DNA of 64,000 bases. Origin: Thalassobius vesicularis (lineage in GTDB: Bacteria > Pseudomonadota > Alphaproteobacteria > Rhodobacterales > Rhodobacteraceae). A program made the translations under genes and the position numbers. Each line of letters starts with the position of its first letter. Position 1 is the first letter of the stretch. This document shows, in pieces, positions 1-8,490 of the stretch. Location of the stretch: NCBI RefSeq assembly GCF_004799325.1, contig NZ_SSMD01000007.1, forward strand, positions 62,001 through 126,000, given 5' to 3'. The notes under the pieces were generated by a model. That model had not been told where the DNA came from. It worked only from the letters and a program-made list of their open reading frames with translations, and searched no databases.

Positions 1-296
1 CGCCCGGTCAGCGCCTGCGCCCAGTCCTTTCCGGTCGCCGCCGCCTCGCGCGCGATGGCATAGGCCGCCCCCAGCGCCTTGAAGCTGCCCAGCCCCATCC
101 GGCCGCGTTCATCCTTGACCCACAGCTCGGCCACGCCTGCGCGCTTGGCCAGATCGGGGCAGTCGCGCAGCGGGGTTTCTGCATGGGCCGGGCATTGCGC
201 CAACAGCGCGGCCACGGGGGCGGCATCGGCCAACGGCAAGGGCGCATCCAGCACCAGCCCGGCACCTCGCCAACGGTTCGAAACGGTCTCGGTCAT
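1..296 (-). CDS. Diaminopropionate ammonia-lyase-like PLP enzyme, N-terminal part (cut by window edge)
   Basis: Only the first ~98 codons are inside the window. The ATG at 296 is preceded by GGAGG (minus strand). The translation contains VKDERGRMGLGSFKALGAAY, which aligns by eye with the PLP-lysine region of diaminopropionate ammonia-lyases (consensus VKDE-x2-R-x-GL-x2-FK-x-LGG-x-YA). The lysine in SFKALG would form the Schiff base. The family converts 2,3-diaminopropionate to pyruvate and ammonia. It is divergent from an Lrp/AsnC regulator, which fits amino-acid-induced catabolism. Another fold-type II ammonia-lyase is possible because the rest of the protein is not visible. Confidence 0.65.
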   Translation of the reverse strand, partial: MTETVSNRWRGAGLVLDAPLPLADAAPVAALLAQCPAHAETPLRDCPDLAKRAGVAELWVKDERGRMGLGSFKALGAAYAIAREAAATGKDWAQALTG

Positions 297-340
297 GGGG
301 CCTCCTGCAATTATCTGGGGTCAGAGTAGCGCAGGCCGCG

Positions 341-363
341 CCAAAGCTTCCGGAAAGCTTTGG
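341..363. promoter_or_regulatory. 9-bp perfect palindrome between the ammonia-lyase and its Lrp regulator
   Basis: CCAAAGCTT and AAGCTTTGG form a perfect inverted repeat with a 5-nt spacer, centred in the divergent intergenic region. Two GGCCGAAA direct repeats follow immediately. Position and symmetry suggest the operator of the adjacent Lrp-type regulator. No binding consensus known to me was matched. Confidence 0.45.
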
Positions 364-469
364 CCGAAACGGGCCGAAAATACGTGCTAAAGCTGCTATA
401 AGGGACGAATTTCGGCTCATGCGCAAAAATCCTCTGACCATAGCGCCGAAAATCCGCCATCCTGCGGAG

Positions 470-934
470 ATGGACAGATTCGACGCCCAGATCCTTGATG
501 CCATCCAACGCAACGCCCGTCTGACGGCCGAGGCGCTCTCGCCGCTGGTCGGCCTGTCGCCCGATGCCTGCCGGAAACGGCTGGCGCGGTTGCGCGCCTC
601 GGGCGTGATCGAGGCCGAGATCGCCGTGCTGGACCCGACCCGCATCGGCCGCGGCCTGATGCTGATCGTCGAGGTCAGCCTGCAGAACGAACGCAAGACC
701 GATCTGGACGCGTTCAAGGCCCGCATGACCGACACCCCCGAGGTCATGCAGTGCTATTACGTCACCGGCAACGCGGATTTCATCCTGCTGATTTCGGCCC
801 GCGACATGGCCGATTACGAGAGCTTCACCCGCCGCCATTTCTTCAGCCAGGACAACGTCGTCCGCTTCCGCACCAGCGCGGTGATGGAGCGGGTCAAGAC
901 CGGTTTTGCCATGCCGGTCCAGCCCGACGACTAA
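470..934 (+). CDS. Lrp/AsnC family transcriptional regulator
   Basis: A 154-aa protein with an N-terminal helix-turn-helix (MDRFDAQILDAIQ start, recognition helix near residues 30-50) and a C-terminal RAM ligand-binding domain. The family senses amino acids and binds DNA as dimers to octamers. The ATG at 470 is chosen because Lrp proteins typically begin M-D-x-x-D-x-x-I-L. An in-frame ATG at 419 would add 17 residues and has a somewhat better-placed AAGGGA upstream, so the longer form cannot be excluded. It is divergent from the ammonia-lyase gene and probably regulates it. Confidence 0.85.
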   Translation: MDRFDAQILDAIQRNARLTAEALSPLVGLSPDACRKRLARLRASGVIEAEIAVLDPTRIGRGLMLIVEVSLQNERKTDLDAFKARMTDTPEVMQCYYVTGNADFILLISARDMADYESFTRRHFFSQDNVVRFRTSAVMERVKTGFAMPVQPDD

Positions 935-937
935 CCC

Positions 938-2704
938 TTACCACGCATCCACATAGCGCCCGCCGGGCCGCGCCTGTCCGGCGGTGGCCAGCGCGCGGGT
1001 GATCTCTTCGCGGGTGCGGGCGGGGTCGATCACCGCGTCGAACTCCAGCAGGCTGGCGGCGTTCAGCGCCTTGCCGCGCTCGTACAGCTCGTCCACCAGG
1101 CGTTTGTACTCGGCCTCGCGCGCCGCGGGGTCGGTGATCGCGGCCAGATGATCGCGCGCGCCCAGTTTGACCGCGCCCTCCAGCCCCATCGCGCCAACCT
1201 CGCCGCTGGGCCAGGCACAGCAGAAATGCGGCCGGTCCAGCCCGCCGCCCGCCATCGCCATTGCCCCCAGCCCGTAGGCCTTGCGCAGGATCACGGTCAC
1301 CAGCGGCTGGCTGAAATGCGCCCCGGCCAGGAACAGCCGCGAGATATGCGCCACCTGTCCGGTCTTTTCGATCTCGGGGCCAACCATGAAACCCGGCGTG
1401 TCGCACAGCGTCAGCACCGGAATGCCCCACGCGTCGCACAGCTGCAAGAATCGCGCGCCCTTGTCGGCGGCGGCGGCATCAATCGCGCCGCCCAGATGCA
1501 GCGGGTTGTTGGCCAGAACGCCCATCGCGCGCCCCTCGATCCGGGCAAAGCCGGTGATCATCCCGGTGCCAAAGCCGCGCCGCAGTTCCAGAAAACTGCC
1601 CGCATCGACGATCGAGTCCACGGCCGCGCGCATATCATAAGCCCGGGTGCGGTCCGCCGGCACCACGTCGCGCGGGTCGGTCTGCGGCGGCTGCGCCGCG
1701 CCGCTGGCACCCAGCGTCAGCAGCGCGCGGGCGGCCTGCACGGCCTCGCCCTCGTCCTCGACCAGCAGGTCGATCACGCCGTTGGCCACCTGCACCTCCG
1801 AGGGGCCAATGTCGGTGGGCTTCACCACGCCCAGCCCGCCGCCTTCGATCATCGCGGGGCCGCCCATGCCGATCCAGCTGTTGCGCGTGGCGATCCGCAA
1901 ATCGCACACGCCGAACATCGCCGCGTTGCCCGCGAAACAGAACCCCGCCGCGATGCCGATCTTCGGCCCCTTATGCGCCGCGAAATGCCGGAACGAGGTC
2001 ACGTTCAGCCACGCCGCCATGATCGCGCCGACGTCGTAATCGTTCGGCCGCCCGCCGCCGCCCTCGGCGAAAATCACGATCGGCAGGTCATCGCGCGATG
2101 CGATCTCGATCAGCCGGTCCATCTTGCGGTGATGGTTAAAGCCCTGCGTGCCCGCCATCACCATGTAATCCACCGCCATCGCCGCGACGGGCCGCCCGCC
2201 GACCAGCCCGGTGCCCACGATGATGCCGTCGCCCTGGGTGCGGCTGTGCAGCTCCTCCAGCGGGCGGCGGGTGCGTTGCGCGGCCACCGCCAGCGCGCCG
2301 TATTCCGAGAAACTGCCCGCGTCGAACAGCGCCTCGATATTTTCCCGCGCCGTCCGCATCCCCGAGGCATGGCGTTTCGCCACCGCCTGTTCGCGCGCGG
2401 CATCGTCCAGCAGCGCCATCCGGGTCTGGTACTCGGCGAAATCGGCGCGCGGGGCCGGGGCGGCGGTTTCGGCCTTTTGCGCCACCTCGGCCTGTGTCAG
2501 CGTCACCAGCGCCTCGCCGCCACGCAGCTCGTCACCGATGCTGACATGGATCGCCGCCACAATCCCACTCGAGGGCGCGCAGATGTCGTGGTGCATCTTC
2601 ATCAGCTCGGTCGACAGCAGCTGCGCTCCCGCGGGCACTTCGTCACCGACGGCGACATGGATGGCTGCGACAAGTGCGGCGCTTTCGGCACGGATGATGG
2701 TCAT
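938..2704 (-). CDS. Biotinyl-carrier/carboxyltransferase fusion protein (acyl-CoA carboxylase subunit)
   Basis: 588 aa. Residues ~3-70 are a biotinyl/lipoyl domain with the attachment motif ELMKMHH (Lys36). Residues ~80-580 are a carboxyl transferase domain of the PccB/AccD type, with the glycine-rich segments GFCFAGNAAMFG and MGGPAMIEGGG. The protein would carry biotin and transfer carboxylate to an acyl-CoA. Most acyl-CoA carboxylases put the carrier domain on the biotin carboxylase subunit or on a separate BCCP, so this arrangement is less usual. No biotin carboxylase gene lies in the window. The ATG at 2704 has AGGGGGGAG upstream. The acyl-CoA substrate cannot be told from the sequence. 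Confidence 0.85.
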   Translation of the reverse strand: MTIIRAESAALVAAIHVAVGDEVPAGAQLLSTELMKMHHDICAPSSGIVAAIHVSIGDELRGGEALVTLTQAEVAQKAETAAPAPRADFAEYQTRMALLDDAAREQAVAKRHASGMRTARENIEALFDAGSFSEYGALAVAAQRTRRPLEELHSRTQGDGIIVGTGLVGGRPVAAMAVDYMVMAGTQGFNHHRKMDRLIEIASRDDLPIVIFAEGGGGRPNDYDVGAIMAAWLNVTSFRHFAAHKGPKIGIAAGFCFAGNAAMFGVCDLRIATRNSWIGMGGPAMIEGGGLGVVKPTDIGPSEVQVANGVIDLLVEDEGEAVQAARALLTLGASGAAQPPQTDPRDVVPADRTRAYDMRAAVDSIVDAGSFLELRRGFGTGMITGFARIEGRAMGVLANNPLHLGGAIDAAAADKGARFLQLCDAWGIPVLTLCDTPGFMVGPEIEKTGQVAHISRLFLAGAHFSQPLVTVILRKAYGLGAMAMAGGGLDRPHFCCAWPSGEVGAMGLEGAVKLGARDHLAAITDPAAREAEYKRLVDELYERGKALNAASLLEFDAVIDPARTREEITRALATAGQARPGGRYVDAW

Positions 2705-2803
2705 GGCTCCCCCCTCTGACGTCTTAGGAGGGACGATGGCACGGCCCCGCCCACACGCCTAGCCGGTAGGACGCTGTGACCTTGCGTCGTTTTGCGGGAA
2801 TCC

Positions 2804-3565
2804 TCAGGCCCAGAGCGCGGCCAGCACGCCCAGCCCCGCGATTTCCGCCAGTTGCTGGCTGGCCCCCAGCACGTCGCCGGTCTGTCCGCCGATCTTGGCC
2901 CGCGCGATCAGGCCCAGGCACAGCACCACGGCCGCTATCATCACCGCCACCGGCAGCACCGACACGCCCAGGCACAGGCCCGCGCCGATCAGCGCCACCG
3001 CGACCGCCAGTCCCGCAACCGGGGCCGAGGGGCGGCCCGTCGACTGGCTCAGCCCATTGGCGCGCGCGTTCGGCAGCCAGCACATCAGCGCCGGCATCCC
3101 CGCCCGCGACAGCATCGCCACGCCCAGCAGCGCCCATGCCCCGCCGCCCGAGGCCAGCAGAACGCTCAGCGCCGACCAGCGCGCAGCAAAGCCCAGGATC
3201 AGCGCCATCACGCCATAGGCGCCGATCCGGCTGTCCTTCATGATCTCCAGCCGGCGCGCGCGGTCCCATCCGCCCCAGAACCCGTCGGCGACATCGGCCA
3301 GCCCGTCCTCGTGCATGGCGCCCGTCACGATCACCGAGGCAGCCAGCGCCATCACGGCGGCGAACCCTGCGCCCGCGCCCAGACACAGCTGCCCCGCCAG
3401 CGCCGCCAGCGTCCCCGGCACCAACCCCGCCAGTGGCCAGGCCCAACTGGCCGCCGCCCCCCGCGCAAAGGCCGCGTCCGGCAGGCGCAGCGGCACCCGT
3501 GTCAGCAGCGACAGCGCCACCGCGACATCGCGCAGCTGAATCCCGGTCTTGTCGTTTTCCTGCAT
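2804..3565 (-). CDS. cobS: Adenosylcobinamide-GDP ribazoletransferase (cobalamin synthase)
   Basis: A 253-aa polytopic membrane protein. The segment [18 protein letters not shown] followed by [11 protein letters not shown] is the CobS family signature, holding the acidic metal-binding residues. It joins adenosylcobinamide-GDP to alpha-ribazole(-5'-phosphate), the last assembly step of the cobalamin lower ligand, at the inner membrane. It is divergent from cobT, whose product supplies alpha-ribazole phosphate. The 80-bp spacer is too short for a cobalamin riboswitch and I see none. Confidence 0.95.
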   Translation of the reverse strand: MQENDKTGIQLRDVAVALSLLTRVPLRLPDAAFARGAAASWAWPLAGLVPGTLAALAGQLCLGAGAGFAAVMALAASVIVTGAMHEDGLADVADGFWGGWDRARRLEIMKDSRIGAYGVMALILGFAARWSALSVLLASGGGAWALLGVAMLSRAGMPALMCWLPNARANGLSQSTGRPSAPVAGLAVAVALIGAGLCLGVSVLPVAVMIAAVVLCLGLIARAKIGGQTGDVLGASQQLAEIAGLGVLAALWA

Positions 3566-3645
3566 CGCTCCGGCCTTTTGTTAGCTTGCCCCTCGTTACC
3601 ATTGCGTTAAACACCGCCGCAACACAGACACGAAGGATGATCCCG

Positions 3646-4662
3646 ATGACCCGCAGCTTTGATACGCTCGATGTGTTCCGCGCCCTGCTGGCGCAAGCCC
3701 CCGCCGCCGATCAGTCCGCCCGCAAAGAGGCCGAGGCCCGCAATGGCCAGCTGACCAAGCCGCCGGGCGCGCTTGGCCGACTCGAGGATCTGGCGATCTG
3801 GTACGCATCCTGGCGCGGAGACGCGCGTCCGGCAATTGCCGCCCCTCAGGTGGTGATCTTCGCGGGCAATCACGGGGTCACGGCGCAGGGCGTGTCGGCC
3901 TTTCCCGCCGAGGTGACCGTGCAGATGGTGATGAACTTCCAGCACGGCGGCGCCGCGATCAACCAGCTGTCCAAGGCGTTCGGCGCCAAGATGGACGTGG
4001 TGGCGCTGGATCTGGACCGGCCCACCGCCGATTTCACCACCGCCCCCGCCCTGTCCGAGGCTGAACTACTGGACGCCCTCAACGCCGGTTGGAACAGCGT
4101 CGATCCGGCCTCGGATCTGCTGGTGACCGGAGAGATGGGCATCGGCAACACCACCTCGGCCGCGGCCATCGCGCTGGCGCTGTTCGGCGGCGATGCCGGG
4201 GATTGGACCGGGCGCGGCACCGGGGTCGATGATGCCGGTCTGGCCAACAAGACCCGCGTCGTCCGCGAAGGCGAGGCGCTGCATGCCCAGGCGATCACCG
4301 ACGGGCTGGACGCGCTGCGCTGTCTGGGCGGGCGTGAACTGGCGGGCATGGCCGGGGCGATTGCCCGCGCCCGCAGCCTTGGCATCCCGGTGATCCTGGA
4401 CGGGTTCATCTGCTGCGCTGCCGCCGCCTGTCTGGAAAAGACCGTGCCGGGCGCGCTGGATCACTGCGTCGCGGGCCATGTCAGCGCCGAGGCCGCGCAT
4501 CCCCGCCTGCTGGCCGCGCTGGACAAGACCCCGCTGCTGTCGCTGGGCCTGCGTCTGGGCGAAGGCTCGGGGGCGGCACTGGCCATCGGCGTACTGAAGG
4601 GCGCGGTCGCCTGCCATTCCGGCATGGCCACCTTCGCCGAAGCGGGCGTGTCGGACGGCTGA
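3646..4662 (+). CDS. cobT: Nicotinate-nucleotide--dimethylbenzimidazole phosphoribosyltransferase
   Basis: 338 aa, the usual CobT length. It transfers phosphoribose from nicotinate mononucleotide to 5,6-dimethylbenzimidazole, giving alpha-ribazole 5'-phosphate. Family motifs visible are [13 protein letters not shown] near the start, [29 protein letters not shown], and the C-terminal [10 protein letters not shown], which carries the catalytic glutamate region. The ATG at 3646 has AAGG about 8 nt upstream. An ATG at 3637 would add three residues but has no spaced ribosome-binding site. Divergent from cobS. Confidence 0.95.
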   Translation: MTRSFDTLDVFRALLAQAPAADQSARKEAEARNGQLTKPPGALGRLEDLAIWYASWRGDARPAIAAPQVVIFAGNHGVTAQGVSAFPAEVTVQMVMNFQHGGAAINQLSKAFGAKMDVVALDLDRPTADFTTAPALSEAELLDALNAGWNSVDPASDLLVTGEMGIGNTTSAAAIALALFGGDAGDWTGRGTGVDDAGLANKTRVVREGEALHAQAITDGLDALRCLGGRELAGMAGAIARARSLGIPVILDGFICCAAAACLEKTVPGALDHCVAGHVSAEAAHPRLLAALDKTPLLSLGLRLGEGSGAALAIGVLKGAVACHSGMATFAEAGVSDG

Positions 4663-4686
4663 TCCGCACCCCCGCCCTGAACAGCG

Positions 4687-6567
4687 TCAGCCTTCCTCTT
4701 GCGCGCGCGCATCCAGCTGCGCTTGCAGGGCGGCTTCCAACTCCTTGTCCAGCTCCAGCGAGCGCTGGATATAGGCGTTGTTCTGCGAGGCGGGCTTGTT
4801 CGGGTCCCACAGCTGCGCCAGTTCCAGCATCGCCTCGCGGTCGTGTTGATAGAACAGCCGTTCGGCCTGATCGGCCTCGTATTCGCTCAGGCCGACATTC
4901 TCCAGCACGTAGCGACCCGCCCGCAAAGAGCTGTCGAACATCTCGCGCACGATGTCATCGGCACCGGCCTTGTACAGCTGGAACACGTGGTTGCGGTCGC
5001 GTGCCCGTGCCACGATATGCAGGTCGGGCCGCTCGCGTCGGGCATAGGTCACCAGCTGCGTCGTCGCCGTCGGGCTGTCCAGCGCCACCACCAGCACGCG
5101 CGCGTCCTTCAGCCCCGCCGCATGCAGCAGTTCCGGCCGGGTCGGATCGCCAAAGAACCCCTTGAAGCCGAATTTCCGCATCAGCTGGATGGTTTCCATG
5201 TCGTGGTCCAGAACCACCGTCTTGAACCCGCTCGACTGCACCAGCCGGTTGACGATCTGCCCGAACCGCCCGATCCCCGCGATGATCACCGGCCCGTGGT
5301 CGTCGATCAGGTCGTCCTCGAAGGTCTGCGTCTCTTCGCCCAGCCGTTTCGACAGCCAGTCGTACAGGATGAACAGCAGCGGCGTGGCCAGCATCGACAG
5401 CGCCACCACCATCAGCAGCTTTTCCGACAGGCCCCCCGTCAGCACATGGGTCTGCTTGGCAAAGGACAGCAGCACAAAGCCGAATTCACCGGCCTGCGCC
5501 AGCGACAGCGTGAACAGCCAGCGATTGCGGCCCTTCAGCTTGAACAGCAGCGCCAGCCCGTGCAGGATCAGCCCCTTCATCAGGATCAGGCTGGCCGTCA
5601 TCGCCAGGATCTGCACCGGAGCCTTGGTCAGCAGGTCAAAGTTGATCCCCGCGCCCACCGTGATGAAGAACAGCCCCAGCAGCAGGCCCTTGAACGGCTC
5701 GATATCGCTTTCCAGCTCGTGGCGAAATTCGCTGTTGGCCAGAACCACGCCCGCAAGGAAGGTGCCCAATGCGGGCGACACGCCCACGCCGTACATCACA
5801 AAGGCGATGCCCAGCACGATCAGCAGCGCCAGCGCCGTGTACATCTCGGGCAGGCGCGCGTGGTGGATATAGCGGAACACCGGCCGCGTCAGGTAGATCC
5901 CCGCCAGGATGATGACCGCCACGGCCCCCAGCGTGACCAGCGTCACGCCCCAGGCCGGCAACCCCTCAACCAAAGAGATCGCGTGATCCTTGCCCGCATC
6001 CAGGTCCTTCACCCGCGCGATCGAGCCATCGGACTTTAGCACCGCCGTCGGGGTTGACCCCAGCAGCGGCAGGATCGCCAGCATCGGGATCACCGCGATA
6101 TCCTGCGTCAGCAGCACCGAAAAAGCCGAGCGCCCCCCGCTGGTCTGCATCAGCCCCTTCTCGGACAAGGTCTGCAACACGATTGCCGTCGACGACAGTG
6201 AAAAGATCATCCCGATCGCCAGCGCCGGCGACCATTGCTGCCCCATCCACATCGCCGCCAGCATCACCACCAGCGTGGTCGCCACCACTTGCAACCCGCC
6301 CATCCCGATCAGCCGGTGCCGCATGTCCCACAGCGATTGCGGGGTCAGCTCCAGCCCGATCAGGAACAGCATCATCACCACCCCGAATTCCGCGAAATGC
6401 TGCAGGTCCATCGTCTCGGTGCCGACCAGCCCGAAGACCGGCCCGATCAGGATGCCCGCGCTCAGATAGCCCAGCACCGAGCCCAGCCCCAGACGTGCGG
6501 CGATGGGAACGGCGATGACGGCGGCGGCCAGGTAGATCGAGGCTTGGAACAGGAATGATTGCATCAA
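4687..6567 (-). CDS. KefB/CPA2-type monovalent cation:proton antiporter with TrkA-N domain
   Basis: 626 aa. The first ~385 residues form about a dozen hydrophobic helices of the Na+/H+ exchanger fold; GTFLAGVVLANSEFRHELE is the CPA2 core region. From about residue 410, HGPVIIAGIGRFGQIV starts a Rossmann TrkA-N (RCK) domain that in KefB/KefC binds NAD(H) or glutathione adducts. A charged helical tail ends the protein. The family exports K+ (or Na+) in exchange for H+. Specificity and glutathione gating are not provable here. The gene lies 7 bp downstream of nothing on its strand; its start at 6567 abuts the 3' end of the next Lrp gene, so the two may be co-transcribed. Confidence 0.88.
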   Translation of the reverse strand: MMQSFLFQASIYLAAAVIAVPIAARLGLGSVLGYLSAGILIGPVFGLVGTETMDLQHFAEFGVVMMLFLIGLELTPQSLWDMRHRLIGMGGLQVVATTLVVMLAAMWMGQQWSPALAIGMIFSLSSTAIVLQTLSEKGLMQTSGGRSAFSVLLTQDIAVIPMLAILPLLGSTPTAVLKSDGSIARVKDLDAGKDHAISLVEGLPAWGVTLVTLGAVAVIILAGIYLTRPVFRYIHHARLPEMYTALALLIVLGIAFVMYGVGVSPALGTFLAGVVLANSEFRHELESDIEPFKGLLLGLFFITVGAGINFDLLTKAPVQILAMTASLILMKGLILHGLALLFKLKGRNRWLFTLSLAQAGEFGFVLLSFAKQTHVLTGGLSEKLLMVVALSMLATPLLFILYDWLSKRLGEETQTFEDDLIDDHGPVIIAGIGRFGQIVNRLVQSSGFKTVVLDHDMETIQLMRKFGFKGFFGDPTRPELLHAAGLKDARVLVVALDSPTATTQLVTYARRERPDLHIVARARDRNHVFQLYKAGADDIVREMFDSSLRAGRYVLENVGLSEYEADQAERLFYQHDREAMLELAQLWDPNKPASQNNAYIQRSLELDKELEAALQAQLDARAQEEG

Positions 6568-6574
6568 TAAATAC

Positions 6575-7030
6575 TCAACAGGGCAGGGGGGCGTCTTGTT
6601 TGAACTGGTCCATCACGATCTGGCTTTGCACCCGCGCGACCGAGGGGTGCGGCAACAGGACCTCGTGGATCAGGCGGTTCAGGGCGGTCAGGTCTTCGCA
6701 ATAGACTCTCAGCAGGTAATCCGCTTCGCCGGTCAACGTCCAGCCCGAGATCACCTCGGGGCGCAATTGCACCAGCTGCGCGAACAGCCGCGCCTGTTCA
6801 GGGCGATGCGTGACCATCTGCACCTGCACAAAGGCCTGCACCGACAGCCCCACCTTGCGCGGGTTCAGCCGCGCCGCGTAGCCCCGGATATAGCCCTCGG
6901 CCTCCAGCCTCTGGCGCCGCCGTCCGGCCTGGCTGGGCGACAGGTTCAGGATATCCCCCAACTCCTGCGCGGTCAGGTGGGCGTTGTTTTGCAGCTCGGC
7001 CAGCAGCCGTTTGTCCGTGTCATCCAGCAT
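6575..7030 (-). CDS. Lrp/AsnC family regulator divergent from hppD
   Basis: 151 aa with the start MLDDTDKRLLAELQ typical of Lrp proteins, a helix-turn-helix (LTAQELGDILNLSPSQAGRR) and a RAM domain. The ATG at 7030 is preferred; an in-frame upstream extension to 7117 lacks family similarity. It sits back to back with hppD, an arrangement suggesting control of tyrosine or phenylalanine catabolism, probably with an aromatic amino acid as effector. The downstream antiporter gene follows within 8 bp and could share the transcript. Confidence 0.88.
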   Translation of the reverse strand: MLDDTDKRLLAELQNNAHLTAQELGDILNLSPSQAGRRRQRLEAEGYIRGYAARLNPRKVGLSVQAFVQVQMVTHRPEQARLFAQLVQLRPEVISGWTLTGEADYLLRVYCEDLTALNRLIHEVLLPHPSVARVQSQIVMDQFKQDAPLPC

Positions 7031-7077
7031 GTGCGCAATTTCCGCGTTTTTTCTTAACCTAACGCGAAAAACCCGCA

Positions 7078-7153
7078 TGGCAACCCTTCGGACTGCCAAA
7101 GAATGCGCAAAAAACACGGTGAAAACCCCTTAACCTGTTCACAGCAGAACAGG
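7078..7153. promoter_or_regulatory. Inverted repeats in the hppD/Lrp divergent promoter region
   Basis: Two inverted repeats lie upstream of hppD: TGGCA-N11-TGCCA (about 7078-7098) and CTGTTC-ACAGCA-GAACAG (about 7136-7153). The latter ends directly at the hppD ribosome-binding site AGGAGG, so a bound protein or an RNA hairpin there could block expression. They are plausible sites for the adjacent Lrp regulator. Confidence 0.4.
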
Positions 7154-7163
7154 AGGAATACCA

Positions 7164-8258
7164 ATGGGCCCTTTCCCGCATGACGCGCCGCAGGCGCAGA
7201 TCACCCCGCAGAACCCCGCCGGCACGGACGGCTTCGAATTCGTCGAATTCGCGCATCCCAACCCCGAGGAGCTGCGCACGCTGTTCACCCGCATGGGCTA
7301 TGCCCTTGTGGCGCGGCACAAAACCAAGAATGTCGAGCTCTGGCAGCAGGGCGATATCACCTATATCCTGAACGACGAACCCGGCAGCTTTGCCAGCCGT
7401 TTCGTGGCCGAACACGGCCCCTGCGCGCCCTCGATGGGGTGGCGCGTGGTGGATGCGCAGCACGCGTTTGACCACGCCGTCAGCATGGGCGCCGAACCCT
7501 ACGAGGGTGCCGACAAGACGCTGGACTGGCCCGCGATCAAGGGCATCGGTGGCAGCCTGATCTACTTCACCGATCAGTATCACGACACCTCGCCTTATAA
7601 CGAGGAGTTCGACTGGCTGGCCCGCTCCAAACCCGCCGGCGTTGGCTTCTACTACCTCGATCACCTGACCCATAACGTGTTCAAGGGCAACATGGACAAG
7701 TGGTTTGGCTTTTACGGGCGGCTGTTCAACTTCCGCGAAATCCGCTTCTTCGACATCGAGGGCAAGTATACCGGCCTGTTCTCGCGCGCGCTGACCTCGC
7801 CCTGCGGGCGTATCCGCATCCCGATCAACGAGGACCGAGGCGAGACCGGCCAGATCGTCGCCTACCTGAAAAAGTACAAGGGCGAGGGCATCCAGCACAT
7901 CGCCGTCGGCACCGACGACATCTACGACTCGACCGACGCGATTGCCGCGAACGGCATCCAGTTCATGCCTGGCCCGAACGAGGCCTATTACGAGTTGTCG
8001 CGCAGCCGCGTTCACGGCCATGACGAACCGCTGGACCGCATGCAAAAGCACGGCATCCTGATCGACGGCGAAGGCGTGGTCGATGGCGGCGAGACCCGGA
8101 TCCTGCTCCAGATCTTCTCGAAAACCGTGATCGGCCCGATCTTCTTCGAGTTCATTCAGCGCAAGGGCGACGACGGCTTTGGCGAGGGCAACTTCAAGGC
8201 CCTGTTCGAAAGCATCGAGCGTGAGCAGATCGAAAACGGCGAAATCGCCGCCGAGTGA
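7164..8258 (+). CDS. hppD: 4-Hydroxyphenylpyruvate dioxygenase
   Basis: 364 aa, standard length. It converts 4-hydroxyphenylpyruvate to homogentisate in tyrosine degradation and is a cytoplasmic non-heme Fe(II) enzyme of the vicinal oxygen chelate fold. The three iron ligands are recognisable: His167 (YYLDHLTHNV), His245 (GIQHIAVGT) and Glu329 (FFEFIQRKGDDGFGEGN). The C-terminal FGEGNFKALFESIE is a family hallmark. AGGAGG lies 7 nt before the ATG. No other homogentisate-pathway genes are adjacent. Confidence 0.97.
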   Translation: MGPFPHDAPQAQITPQNPAGTDGFEFVEFAHPNPEELRTLFTRMGYALVARHKTKNVELWQQGDITYILNDEPGSFASRFVAEHGPCAPSMGWRVVDAQHAFDHAVSMGAEPYEGADKTLDWPAIKGIGGSLIYFTDQYHDTSPYNEEFDWLARSKPAGVGFYYLDHLTHNVFKGNMDKWFGFYGRLFNFREIRFFDIEGKYTGLFSRALTSPCGRIRIPINEDRGETGQIVAYLKKYKGEGIQHIAVGTDDIYDSTDAIAANGIQFMPGPNEAYYELSRSRVHGHDEPLDRMQKHGILIDGEGVVDGGETRILLQIFSKTVIGPIFFEFIQRKGDDGFGEGNFKALFESIEREQIENGEIAAE

Positions 8259-8422
8259 TCACGGCGGGTTCGGCAGCGCGGGGCGCACCCGCGCTGTCAG
8301 ATCGCCCCCCGGCCAATCGGGCAGGGTAAACCGCACCGGGCGCGGCGCGGGCAGGGCGAACAGGATGGAAAACAGCAAGATCATGACGGCCAATGTGCCG
8401 GGTAAATCCTGCTATCGGGTTA

Positions 8423-8466
8423 ACGTACGTTTTCCGGCAAGAATCATACAATTTCGCGGGTTAACC
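8423..8466. repeat. 44-nt motif shared with the mnmH/selD spacer, copy 1
   Basis: This stretch matches 37002-37045 at 35 of 44 positions without gaps. The best-conserved parts are ACGTAC, GAATC, TACAATTTCGC and GGTTAACC. Both copies lie in spacers between convergent genes (hppD and the scaffold gene here). No clear hairpin or U-tract is present, so it is not a typical intrinsic terminator. Confidence 0.55.
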
Positions 8467-8490
8467 AAAGCCCAGACCAGCGTCCCGGCC

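Noticed and set aside
3566-3645. Cobalamin riboswitch between cobS and cobT
   Set aside because: The spacer is only 80 bp and has no B12-box-like sequence.
4699-6039. Long plus-strand frame opposite the KefB-type antiporter
   Set aside because: It is an antisense shadow with Gln/His/Arg-rich composition; the minus-strand antiporter has clear domains.
8420-8466. Promoter in copy 1 of the 44-bp motif (TACAAT as a -10 box)
   Set aside because: No acceptable -35 box lies 16-18 bp upstream and no gene starts downstream on that strand.
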